This document shows, piece by piece, positions 55,536 through 64,000 of a stretch of 64,000 nt of DNA (positions are counted from its first letter, which is position 1; each line of letters starts with the position of its first letter). The DNA is from Kangiellaceae bacterium (GTDB taxonomy: Bacteria; Pseudomonadota; Gammaproteobacteria; Enterobacterales; Kangiellaceae). A program made the position numbers and the translations under genes. The notes under the pieces are model-generated. The model was given only the letters and a program-made list of their open reading frames with translations, was not told where the DNA came from and made no database searches. The stretch is from the NCBI GenBank assembly GCA_013373015.1, contig JABXIQ010000051.1, positions 1 to 64,000 of the forward strand. The letters run 5' to 3'.

Positions 55536-56183
55536 CTATTTAAACCAAACATTAGTCGCGATAGTTATTCTTTCACCCTCCCCAAAATAAGGAGTAACGG
55601 AATGAACTAAATGTGATGGAAAAACAATTAGATTGCTAGCTGATAGTGTAAACTTTTGCCCATGAATCGAATAAGGCCATTTGAAATCCCTATTCGTTGG
55701 ATCTTGAAACATATATCCAGAACCAAGAGGATTGTGAAAAATCAAAGAACCAGAGTCCTCATGCCCTGCATCTTTTAGGCCGGAGGTTACACAGTAAACA
55801 GCGCTCCAAGAAGCATTAGGGTGATTATGTGGCTGAACATATCCACCTCTTCTAGTTATATGAAACCACGAATCATGACACGGTGCCAAGGCCGATACTT
55901 GCTTTGATGTTAGGTTAGTTGTTTTTTCTATAACATTTCTTATGCCCAACAGCATTAAGTTTTTAATAGCCTTGCATGCAATATCATCCCAGTCAAAAAA
56001 TGAGAAATTACTCTCAAAAACCTCCGGTTGTATTTTTTGCGAAGGGTGAACGTTTCTTTTATTATCTTTTTCTGAACTAAGAATTAAGTTTTGTAATTTT
56101 GAGTTCAGTTCCTCTTGTTTTGGTATCTTAAAAGTTGCAACTGGCACACCAAACATTGGTGATATTGGCTCAGAGCTATTCAT
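55536..56183 (-). CDS. Putative 2OG-Fe(II) oxygenase, TIGR02466-like
   Basis: GGYVQPHNHPNASWSAVYCVTSG...GSLIFHNPLGSGYMF...LIVFPSHLVHSVTPYFGEGERITIATNVWF. Confidence 0.78.
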   Translation of the reverse strand: MNSSEPISPMFGVPVATFKIPKQEELNSKLQNLILSSEKDNKRNVHPSQKIQPEVFESNFSFFDWDDIACKAIKNLMLLGIRNVIEKTTNLTSKQVSALAPCHDSWFHITRRGGYVQPHNHPNASWSAVYCVTSGLKDAGHEDSGSLIFHNPLGSGYMFQDPTNRDFKWPYSIHGQKFTLSASNLIVFPSHLVHSVTPYFGEGERITIATNVWFK

Positions 56184-56893
56184 ATTTTCTCACTCCACAT
56201 CCAACCAGTCACACTATATCTAGCTTGTGAACAGAAATTGGATACCTGTGATACAAAATGTTGTTGTGGTACGCTAAATATACTCATCGTATTAAACTTG
56301 GGAGATATTGTTTTTACAATTTCACCTTGCTCATCCATTATATTTAGCAAACCACCCCAGTCAGGATTCCAACCTTTCGTTAGACCTAAAACACAAGCTG
56401 CGATCCTATTCTTATCCTTGGACTCTCTGACATCGCAGTGCTGCTTTAAAAAATAGCCAGCCGTATATTTAGTTACCTGGGCATCAGCATCTTCAACTTT
56501 AACGTCCAGTAGCATTGTTCCAAAACTTAGATAATCTTCACTACTAAAGAAATTGACCAAGTTATTAAGATCACTTTCTAACTTCGAATCAGGACCAACA
56601 ATCCTCACAAACTCATATAAATAGTGGAAATTGTTTGTATTTGCTGCCATCAAGATCTCATTAAGAAACTGACTTCTAACTTGACTAGGTTGTTGAGCAA
56701 GTTCACTTACTCCAACCACAAACGGCTGCCCTTGTCTCAAGGTGGCGATATCCCATTCTCTTCTTTTCTCAATAGTATCAAGAGCATGATTTGCAAATGA
56801 TAAATCAAGAAAATTAGGTATAGTCACCCAACCATAATCTGACAGTTGTTTTTTGTAATTGGCAATATTATTTATAACTGCTTCATTTATCAT
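56180..56893 (-). CDS. 2OG-Fe(II) oxygenase, prolyl-hydroxylase-like
   Basis: FLKQHCDVRESKDKNRIAACVLGLTKGWNPDWGGLLNI...QQHFVSQVSNFCSQARYSVTGWMWSE: HxD...H...R pattern. Confidence 0.78.
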   Translation of the reverse strand: MINEAVINNIANYKKQLSDYGWVTIPNFLDLSFANHALDTIEKRREWDIATLRQGQPFVVGVSELAQQPSQVRSQFLNEILMAANTNNFHYLYEFVRIVGPDSKLESDLNNLVNFFSSEDYLSFGTMLLDVKVEDADAQVTKYTAGYFLKQHCDVRESKDKNRIAACVLGLTKGWNPDWGGLLNIMDEQGEIVKTISPKFNTMSIFSVPQQHFVSQVSNFCSQARYSVTGWMWSEKI

Positions 56894-56909
56894 TTGCAGA
56901 ACCTCAACC

Positions 56910-58440
56910 TTAACTAGATTTCAAATATCGATCGAAAAACGCAATACTTTTTTGGTACATTTCTACCAAGTTTTCATGCTTCAGAAATCCATGAGGTTCT
57001 TCTTTCTTATATAACCACTCAACTGTTTTACCATATTTTTCCAATGTGTCTTTAAACCTTTCTGCTTGTTTTGGCGGTACTCTAGTATCTTTACCACCAT
57101 GTATAATAAGTATTGGGATATTAACTTGGTTAGCATAGGTTATAGGCGATTGCTCTCTCCATAGTTTTGGATCATCACCATATTGTTGGGCTACACTCCT
57201 TTGCAATCTCTTTGAACTGCTATAGTCAGCTGTTGTATTCTGATATTCCTCATCAAATACTCCAGCGGCCGCAATGGCACATTTAAATAAACCATCACCA
57301 AATATAGAAAGTCTGGCGGCTGCATAGCCTCCAAATGACCAACCATATACACAAGCCTTATTATCAATATCTTTTTGACTCATTGCCCAACGCGTTCCAT
57401 CTTTTATATCATTCATGATCATCGTATGTAGTTTTAGATAAGCCACTTCTTTGTATTTTGCTCCAAATCCACCACTACCTCTGTAGTTTACTTGCAAAAC
57501 TGCATAACCAGCATTTGCAAAAACTTGTGCATCCAGATCAAAGAACCAACTATCTCTTGGTCCAAATGGGCCTCCATGAACCACTACTATCAAAGGATAT
57601 TTCTCTTTTCCTAAATTTGGTTTGGTTAAATAACCATAAATAGTAGCACCATCACGAGATTTAAACTGAATCGGTTCTTTTGATGCCATCAATTCTGGAT
57701 CTAACCATGAGATTTTAAACCTTTCACAAAATTTAGTTTATCTGATATATCTTTCCACTCACCGTTTCCAAACTGAAACTCCTTGTAATTTCCATAAGTA
57801 TCCATACCAAATGCTAAAATTGGTTCACCTTTGTTATTGGTTACTATATCCATATAACTTAAAGGCATTTTTGCTACCCGTGTCCATCTTGAAGTGTAGA
57901 TATTCACCTTATACAAAACATCAGGACTTTCTTCGCCACCTGAAAACGCTTGGACTAAAATTTCATTAGTATCATTTTCCAATATATCTTTTATTTCACC
58001 CCAAGCTACAATTCTATATCTTTTATTTTAATTGAGCTAGTTGTTGATGCATCAGCTCCAAAAATAGTTTTCTGCTTCGATCCATCAAAGTTTCCAGCGT
58101 AAATCTGCCCTAAACTTCTTGGCTGAGTATCGTATTCTGATTGTTCTGATTTGGTGAAAACTATTCTCTCATTATTCGCCCATTCATATGTATCAATGTG
58201 CTCATTTTCTTCGTTAAATTGAAAAACATAGGTTGGACTCATTGTTTTCCTATTCAAAATAACCAACACAAATATATCGTTATTCCAAACTCTTGCTGCT
58301 AAGTGTTTACCATCTGGTGATAGCTTTAATGATGTGTATTCAGCCTTTTTTACGAAATCTTCAATCGCTAGTGCTTTACCGTCACTGGCAATAGAAAAAA
58401 GGCTTACCAATAAACCAAATATTAAAGTTCTAAAGCTCAT
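56910..58440 (-). pseudogene. S9-family prolyl oligopeptidase/acylaminoacyl-peptidase-like pseudogene
   Basis: Three fragments (58006-58440, 57701-57982, 56910-57692) align in order to one S9 protein: signal peptide/propeller start, propeller middle, and catalytic YGWSFGGYAAAR. Frameshifts separate them and part of the propeller is missing. Confidence 0.88.
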
Positions 58441-58458
58441 ACTAATCCCACGATCTAA

Positions 58459-59937
58459 TTATCTATAATTTATAATGCTATCTGGTAAATACTTTTTGTA
58501 ATTCTTCCAATAGTCTAATGAGTTATTATAAATGGGTTGTCTAACCTGCTCAGAGCTGGCGGTATCTACTACTTGCTTATTTTTATAAAACTCCAAACAT
58601 CCTGATTCGAATTCTAGCTCACAGAAGGCTAAAATTCTATGTACATTTGTATCAAAATCATTAACTATACTTTCGTAATTAACGCTAAATATTTTTTCAG
58701 GAAATAACGAATGCCAATATTCCATGATACTTTCATAACCTTTATAGTAAGTTATTATATCATCAAAGCTATAAGAATATTCCTGCCCTCTTATAAATAA
58801 TTGCTTATAAAGACTGAATGCATTCGATTGGAAAGATCTTCTCGTATCAATAATTATTGCTTCTGGAAATACTTTCCTTATAAAGCCGATATGCTCAAAG
58901 TTATTAGGGTTTTTATCTGTAATATATAATGATTTTGAAGAAAGGTGCTTTGAGCAACTCTTAAAATAGTGCTCTCTGTATCTATTTACCCTTTTCTCAT
59001 CTAACTCTTCTATGTTGCTTGGATAATTCTTTATAGTAGATTGTTCAAAATCCCAAATAAGCTGATTTATATATGGTAGCTCCCCTAATCTTTCCACTTT
59101 GCTATGAGACGATAATATTTGCTCTAGCAGTGTTGAGCCACTTCTTGGCATTCCAAGTATAAATATTGGGATAAATGTACTTGTAGTTTGATCGCTAATA
59201 AAACTTACTTTTTTATAATTTTCTTTTAACGATCCTATAAAATCGATATATTGACTCTTATTAAAGCGCCCCGCACGTTGTTTATTGCCAAACTCATAAA
59301 ACTCAAATGATTTTTTATAATCTCCTTCCTTTTCGTACGCATAGCCTAATGCAAAATCGATAAAATACCTTCTGTCAGATTGATCATTGTTTTTACGCCA
59401 AAACAGCATTTTATTGATGTCTTCCTGAGCAAATTTATAATTTTTGAGATTAGACAAACTCCAATATGCATTGGAAATCAATGCTTTACCTAATGCTATT
59501 ACTTTTTTATATGCCCTTATACTTTCTTCATAATTCCCGCTGTATCTATAAGCATGACCAAGAGCCATTAGTGCCGACTCATTGGTTGGAAACTTTTGAT
59601 ATAGTTTTATCGCTTCTTTTTGATTATTTAACTTCTCGTAACTAAATGCAGCCGCAAGTACTGCATCATCCATTAACTCTTTGGTTTTCTTATTTATCTT
59701 GTACCAACCAAAAATCTTTATTGCAGCATCATACTGCTCTTCTTTTACCACTAATGGTAATAATTTATTGACTATATCGCTTTCTTCTTTTCTTTTTTCT
59801 AACACTTCAACAATGAGATTTCTTGCCTTCATTAATGAGCCGCCAATGGCAAGAATAGATGCGTATTTTATGAACACATCAATATCGTTCGGGCATTCCT
59901 TTATCTTTTTTTCGTAAATTCTCAGCAGTTCTTTCAT
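58459..59937 (-). CDS. TPR-repeat sulfotransferase
   Basis: N-terminal TPR-like repeats, then IFILGMPRSGSTLLEQILSSHSKVERLGELPYIN and ITDKNPNNFEHIGFIRKVFPEAIIIDTRRS. Confidence 0.92.
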   Translation of the reverse strand: MKELLRIYEKKIKECPNDIDVFIKYASILAIGGSLMKARNLIVEVLEKRKEESDIVNKLLPLVVKEEQYDAAIKIFGWYKINKKTKELMDDAVLAAAFSYEKLNNQKEAIKLYQKFPTNESALMALGHAYRYSGNYEESIRAYKKVIALGKALISNAYWSLSNLKNYKFAQEDINKMLFWRKNNDQSDRRYFIDFALGYAYEKEGDYKKSFEFYEFGNKQRAGRFNKSQYIDFIGSLKENYKKVSFISDQTTSTFIPIFILGMPRSGSTLLEQILSSHSKVERLGELPYINQLIWDFEQSTIKNYPSNIEELDEKRVNRYREHYFKSCSKHLSSKSLYITDKNPNNFEHIGFIRKVFPEAIIIDTRRSFQSNAFSLYKQLFIRGQEYSYSFDDIITYYKGYESIMEYWHSLFPEKIFSVNYESIVNDFDTNVHRILAFCELEFESGCLEFYKNKQVVDTASSEQVRQPIYNNSLDYWKNYKKYLPDSIINYR

Positions 59938-59972
59938 ATTCTTTTTATTTCATCATCTCTAAACATATAAAA

Positions 59973-60002
59973 AAAGCCTGATAGATTACTCTATCAGGCT
60001 TT
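59973..60002 (-). terminator. Strong terminator between the TonB-dependent receptor and TPR-sulfotransferase genes
   Basis: Perfect 12-bp stem AAAGCCTGATAG-ATTACT-CTATCAGGCTTT; minus-strand T tract follows. Confidence 0.88.
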
Positions 60003-60019
60003 AAATGTTGCTTTAAATC

Positions 60020-62716
60020 TTAAAGATCGAAAGAAACGTTTAAGTACACAGTTCTACCTAAGTGGGCAGGAGTATAAAGGTTTGTATCAAATACAGGAGC
60101 ATTTCCATCTGTATTCGGTAAGCCTTCATCAGTTACATTTCTTGCACCAATAGTATAACGACCGTAGTCGCCAGAATTATATGTGTATGATAAATTATGA
60201 ATCAATAATGAATCGGTAGAGCCTGTTGGTATTAAACGTACCGAGTTTGGCAATACTTCAACATCTTCAGCACCTGCTGTGCTAGCAATATAGTCCATAT
60301 TCCACGCAACAGCATGACCTTCATTACTCCATACAGTTGTAAACTGAGAACGAGTCTCAGGCAAACCAGCAAAGCCCACTGTATCTTGTAATGGACCTGA
60401 GAATACTACATCGTTTTTGAAGTCTAGAATTCTAGAAGTAATCCAGTTAAAGTTCCACATACCGAAACTTGTCTCCAAACTATAATCTAACTCTAAGTCT
60501 ACATTACGAATCTCAAGCGCTGAACCGTTTAGAGAGTTTGTAAATGCATCACGAATAGCACCAGTACCTTGACTACTTCCGTTACTTCCAGATGTAGCAC
60601 ATAAGCCAGTCGTATCTAACTGCTCAGTACCTTGCAACGCACGACATAAAACAGTGCCTGCAGGTGAATCAATACCTAATAAGTCCATGTAAACTAGATC
60701 TTGTACAGATACATAACCAATAGCGCCATCGATACTTACATCTGCATAATCAAAACGAACAGTTAAGTTATCCATAATGTTATAGACGATACCAAAATTA
60801 ATGAAATCAGATGTTTCTGCACCTAAATTCGCATTAGATTGGACAGTGGTATCAAATTGTTGCGTAGGGCAATCAGCAGCTGTAGAGCCAATATTATTAA
60901 AACAGTTGAAATAATCAATTGCACTTTCTGCAGAAAATGCATCTGCAGCACTTAACTCAGCAAGAGTTGGAGCACGGAAACCCTCACCCCATGAAGCGCG
61001 TATTACTAAGTCATCAATAGGTTGGTAACGAACAGAAACTTTTGGAGAGGTTTCAGTACCAAAGTCACTGTAATCATCATAACGAACAGCTAAGTTAACT
61101 TCTAAGTTGTCCATGAATGGGAAAGCAGCCTCTGCGTAATACGCACGAATGTCACGACTACGACCAGATGAGTTACCAGCACTACCGCCAACCCAGCCAG
61201 CTTCAGATTGCTTATCAACAAGTGATTGATAGCGTTGTTCAATCAACTCACCACCAACGTAAAAAGCAATAGGACCACCAGATAGCTCACCTGCTTCAAA
61301 ACCAACACCTGCCGTAATTTGATGCATCGTATTTCTGTCTTCTTGCAAGGTTGTGGCGCCCAACGCACCTAAACCAGCTTCAGAGTCAAAAGGCTCATTT
61401 AAGTACAAGTTGGTATATAAACCAGAGAAGCTTAAGTAGGTATTACCAACAGACTTAAAGTCAGCCTGGTTATAGTGGTATGCAACTTCCCATTCAGCAG
61501 TTTCACCAAATGTTCCACGGAAGCCTGCCAAATAATCTTGAGCATAATCATCAACATTATTATCACGAGGACCTAATTGATACCAACGGAAATAGCCATA
61601 TGTATCTTGAGTAGATGGATTATTTGGGTTTCCAACAGGAATAAATGGGAAAGCTGCTGCTGGAGGGGCATAACGACCAAATGAACGGTTATGAACAAAC
61701 ATCATTCGAGTGAAGAAGTCCAAATTATCATTTACGTTATATTCACCATTTACAAATACTGAGTTTCTATTGATTGAAGCTTTATTTGCTGAAATATTTG
61801 CATAAGCGTAACCACAAATCTCATGTCCGCCTGGACCGAATACCGCATCGCCTCCTAAAACACCAACAAAGCCTGGTACCGATGCTGTTAATGAATCACA
61901 TAAAGGAGAAGCTTGGTATAAGCCTGTATCAGGATTGTAAACAGTCGCACCATAGAAAGAAACACCTTGTGTCTCAAAATATGCTTGGATTGTTCCATCA
62001 CCGTTATCATCATTCAAAGCCGCAGCTGTATATGGACGGTCTTTGTCGAAAACAGCATCAACCACTTGATGATCAAATGCTACAGTGATATTACCACGAT
62101 CGCTAGAAGCACCTGCTACAATTGAGAACTCTTCTGAGTCAGCGCCTTCTTTGTTTGGACGACCGATACCTGCAGAAATATTAACACCATCGAAATTCTT
62201 CTTAGTAATGATGTTAATCACACCAGCAATAGCGTCAGAACCATAAACAGCAGAGCCAGCATCTTTCATTACATCGATACGCTCAACCATCGCCATTGGG
62301 ATAGTGTTTAAGTTTACAGCAGTACCGCCTAATGTTGGCGAACCAGGGATACGCTTACCATCTAAAAGAACCAAGGTACGATTTGCACCCGCCCCTAACA
62401 AGCTAATTGTAGCTTGTGATTGAGCTGAGCTACCTGATTGCTCATTAAAAGAACCGAAGCTGTTAAATGTTGCATTACGCAAAGCATCAGCTACTGTCAA
62501 ACGGCCGGCGTTTTCCATATCTTCTGCTGTAATAGAAATAACAGGTGTAGCGCCTTCAATATCAGTACGCTTAATACGTGAGCCTGTTACTACAATCTTT
62601 TCGCCTTCTTCACTGTCGTCTGCAGCAAACGCTGGAGCGCCAACAGATAAAGATGCTGCTAAACCGCTATATAATGCGACTTTTACAGCTTTAGCTATCA
62701 TTGTCTTGTTAGTCAT
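60020..62716 (-). CDS. TonB-dependent outer-membrane receptor
   Basis: Signal peptide, EKIVVTGSRIKRTDIEGATPV, plug motif VERIDVMKDAGSAVYGSDAIAGVINIITKK, C-terminal YLNVSFDL. Confidence 0.95.
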   Translation of the reverse strand: MTNKTMIAKAVKVALYSGLAASLSVGAPAFAADDSEEGEKIVVTGSRIKRTDIEGATPVISITAEDMENAGRLTVADALRNATFNSFGSFNEQSGSSAQSQATISLLGAGANRTLVLLDGKRIPGSPTLGGTAVNLNTIPMAMVERIDVMKDAGSAVYGSDAIAGVINIITKKNFDGVNISAGIGRPNKEGADSEEFSIVAGASSDRGNITVAFDHQVVDAVFDKDRPYTAAALNDDNGDGTIQAYFETQGVSFYGATVYNPDTGLYQASPLCDSLTASVPGFVGVLGGDAVFGPGGHEICGYAYANISANKASINRNSVFVNGEYNVNDNLDFFTRMMFVHNRSFGRYAPPAAAFPFIPVGNPNNPSTQDTYGYFRWYQLGPRDNNVDDYAQDYLAGFRGTFGETAEWEVAYHYNQADFKSVGNTYLSFSGLYTNLYLNEPFDSEAGLGALGATTLQEDRNTMHQITAGVGFEAGELSGGPIAFYVGGELIEQRYQSLVDKQSEAGWVGGSAGNSSGRSRDIRAYYAEAAFPFMDNLEVNLAVRYDDYSDFGTETSPKVSVRYQPIDDLVIRASWGEGFRAPTLAELSAADAFSAESAIDYFNCFNNIGSTAADCPTQQFDTTVQSNANLGAETSDFINFGIVYNIMDNLTVRFDYADVSIDGAIGYVSVQDLVYMDLLGIDSPAGTVLCRALQGTEQLDTTGLCATSGSNGSSQGTGAIRDAFTNSLNGSALEIRNVDLELDYSLETSFGMWNFNWITSRILDFKNDVVFSGPLQDTVGFAGLPETRSQFTTVWSNEGHAVAWNMDYIASTAGAEDVEVLPNSVRLIPTGSTDSLLIHNLSYTYNSGDYGRYTIGARNVTDEGLPNTDGNAPVFDTNLYTPAHLGRTVYLNVSFDL

Positions 62717-62782
62717 AAAATCCTACCTATAGATAAGTTGGTAAATTTTTCTTTCTTAATTAAGCCAAGATCACTTTTTAAG

Positions 62783-62803
62783 AGTGCCACATAATAGTGC
62801 CAC
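62783..62803. repeat. Short direct repeat upstream of the TonB-dependent receptor
   Basis: AGTGCCAC at 62783-62790 and 62796-62803, 13-bp period. Confidence 0.6.
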
Positions 62804-63024
62804 GGCCAAAAAGAGCCTTGGAGAATGTATAGGTATCATATATAAATAGGCTGGTCAACAAATTTTACAAATTCGTGTTAGTTTAAGGGAACTTTTTGAA
62901 TTAACTTAACCTTTTGTAATATAAAGATATTTTTAGAATTTAAAGCGCTTTTTTCTTTTTTTTTACAATTTTAATTGCTCGTTTATTGTTCAAGGTTTCA
63001 GTTATGATTTTGCTTATTCTGCAG

Positions 63025-63041
63025 CGCACCTTTTTGGTGCA
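63025..63041 (+). promoter_or_regulatory. Candidate NtrC-binding palindrome upstream of glnA
   Basis: cGCACC-TTTTT-GGTGCa, close to TGCACC-N5-GGTGCA. Confidence 0.65.
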
Positions 63042-63160
63042 TCCATTTCAAGTGAATCTCGCTTTTTTATTCGTTTTTCCGTTTCCTGATCTCTATAATA
63101 TCTGCAACTTGAGTCGCAAGGCTCACCATTAATCCAGTTTTTACGCTTCGGAGATTAAAA

Positions 63161-64000
63161 ATGTCAGTTGAAAATGTTTTGAAGATGATCGATGAGATGG
63201 ACGTTAAGTTCGTTGATTTACGTTTTACCGATACTAAAGGTAAAGAGCAGCATGTGACTATTCCCGCTCGCATCGTGGACGAAGATATGCTTACCGAAGG
63301 CAAGATGTTCGACGGCTCTTCAATTGCTGGCTGGAAAGGTATCAACGAATCTGACATGGTACTTATGCCAGATACTGAATCTGCAGTCATGGATCCTTTC
63401 TTCGAAGATGCGACCTTAAACTTGCGTTGTGACATTTTAGAGCCTTCGACTATGACTGGTTACGATCGCGATCCTCGTTCTGTAGCCAAGCGTGCAGAAG
63501 AATATTTGAAATCAACAGGCATTGCTGATACCGCTTTCTTTGGTCCTGAGCCAGAATTCTTCATGTTTGAAGATGTGAAGTTCAAAACCGACATGAGCGG
63601 TTGCATGGTTAAAATTGACGATCCCGAAGCAGCTTGGAACTCAGACAAAGATTATGAAGGCGGTAACACAGGCCACCGTCCTCGCGTAAAAGGCGGCTAT
63701 TTCCCTGTACCACCAGTAGATTCTTCGCAAGATATTCGTTCGCAAATGTGTTTAGTGATGGAGCAAATGGGCTTAGTCATCGAAGCGCACCACCACGAAG
63801 TGGCTACCGCTGGTCAGAATGAAATTGCAACTCAATTCAACACTTTGGTCAAGAAAGCTGACGAAGTGCAAATTCTAAAGTACGTAACTCATAACGTTGC
63901 CCATGCTTATGGCAAAACAGCGACTTTCATGCCAAAACCAATCGTCGGTGACAATGGAACAGGCATGCACGTTCATATGTCTTTAGCTAAAGATGGCAAT
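63161..64000 (+). CDS. glnA: Glutamine synthetase type I (partial, runs off the window)
   Basis: Direct translation [36 protein letters not shown]...[18 protein letters not shown]...; open to the window end. Confidence 0.98.
   Translation, partial: MSVENVLKMIDEMDVKFVDLRFTDTKGKEQHVTIPARIVDEDMLTEGKMFDGSSIAGWKGINESDMVLMPDTESAVMDPFFEDATLNLRCDILEPSTMTGYDRDPRSVAKRAEEYLKSTGIADTAFFGPEPEFFMFEDVKFKTDMSGCMVKIDDPEAAWNSDKDYEGGNTGHRPRVKGGYFPVPPVDSSQDIRSQMCLVMEQMGLVIEAHHHEVATAGQNEIATQFNTLVKKADEVQILKYVTHNVAHAYGKTATFMPKPIVGDNGTGMHVHMSLAKDGN

Noticed and set aside
61774-62088. 104 aa plus-strand ORF inside the TonB receptor gene, considered as a hidden precursor peptide
   Set aside because: Antisense to intact receptor coding sequence, His/Gln/Lys-rich shadow composition, no evident ribosome-binding site or leader motif
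62783-62803. TGGCAC motifs on the minus strand as sigma54 -24 elements for the receptor
   Set aside because: Neither copy is followed by a TTGC-like -12 element at the required spacing, so reported only as a direct repeat
63041-63160. Possible sigma54 -24/-12 promoter for glnA
   Set aside because: No convincing GG-N10-GC element of the TGGCAC-N5-TTGC type; only a sigma70-like TATAAT at 63094-63099 was seen

Overview
The window is a roughly 42% GC (estimated by eye) gammaproteobacterial chromosome segment. It looks Kangiella-like, but that taxonomic guess is weak. Most of it is core housekeeping synteny: pyrE, slmA, a long algC-type phosphohexomutase, coaBC, radC, rpmB-rpmG, mutM, coaD, hemE, damX-aroB-aroK, pilQPONM, mrcA, rpmE, priA, an SPOR/FtsN-like gene, hslVU, ubiE-ubiJ-ubiB, tatABC, tatD, dtd, typA, tusA, and the start of glnA at the right edge. 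The most interesting accessory region is about 52.3-62.8 kb. It holds a TonB-dependent receptor, a strong terminator, a TPR-sulfotransferase, a decayed S9 peptidase gene, two different 2OG-Fe(II) oxygenase-like proteins, and a convergent second sulfotransferase-like protein translationally coupled to a ThiI-like/NFACT-R-like thiolation protein. I treat this as a candidate undescribed hydroxylation/sulfation system linked to outer-membrane uptake; its function is inferred. A second accessory patch lies between rpmG and mutM (7.45-8.2 kb). It carries a non-coding element with three consecutive perfect hairpins and an Imm8-like immunity-protein pseudogene missing from the supplied ORF track. Smaller findings include an FNR/Anr box with class-II spacing, an NtrC-type palindrome upstream of glnA, an unusual ORF between the SPOR gene and hslV, and an LplT-PlsC-like fusion. 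No CRISPR array, rRNA, tRNA or intact transposase was recognised.
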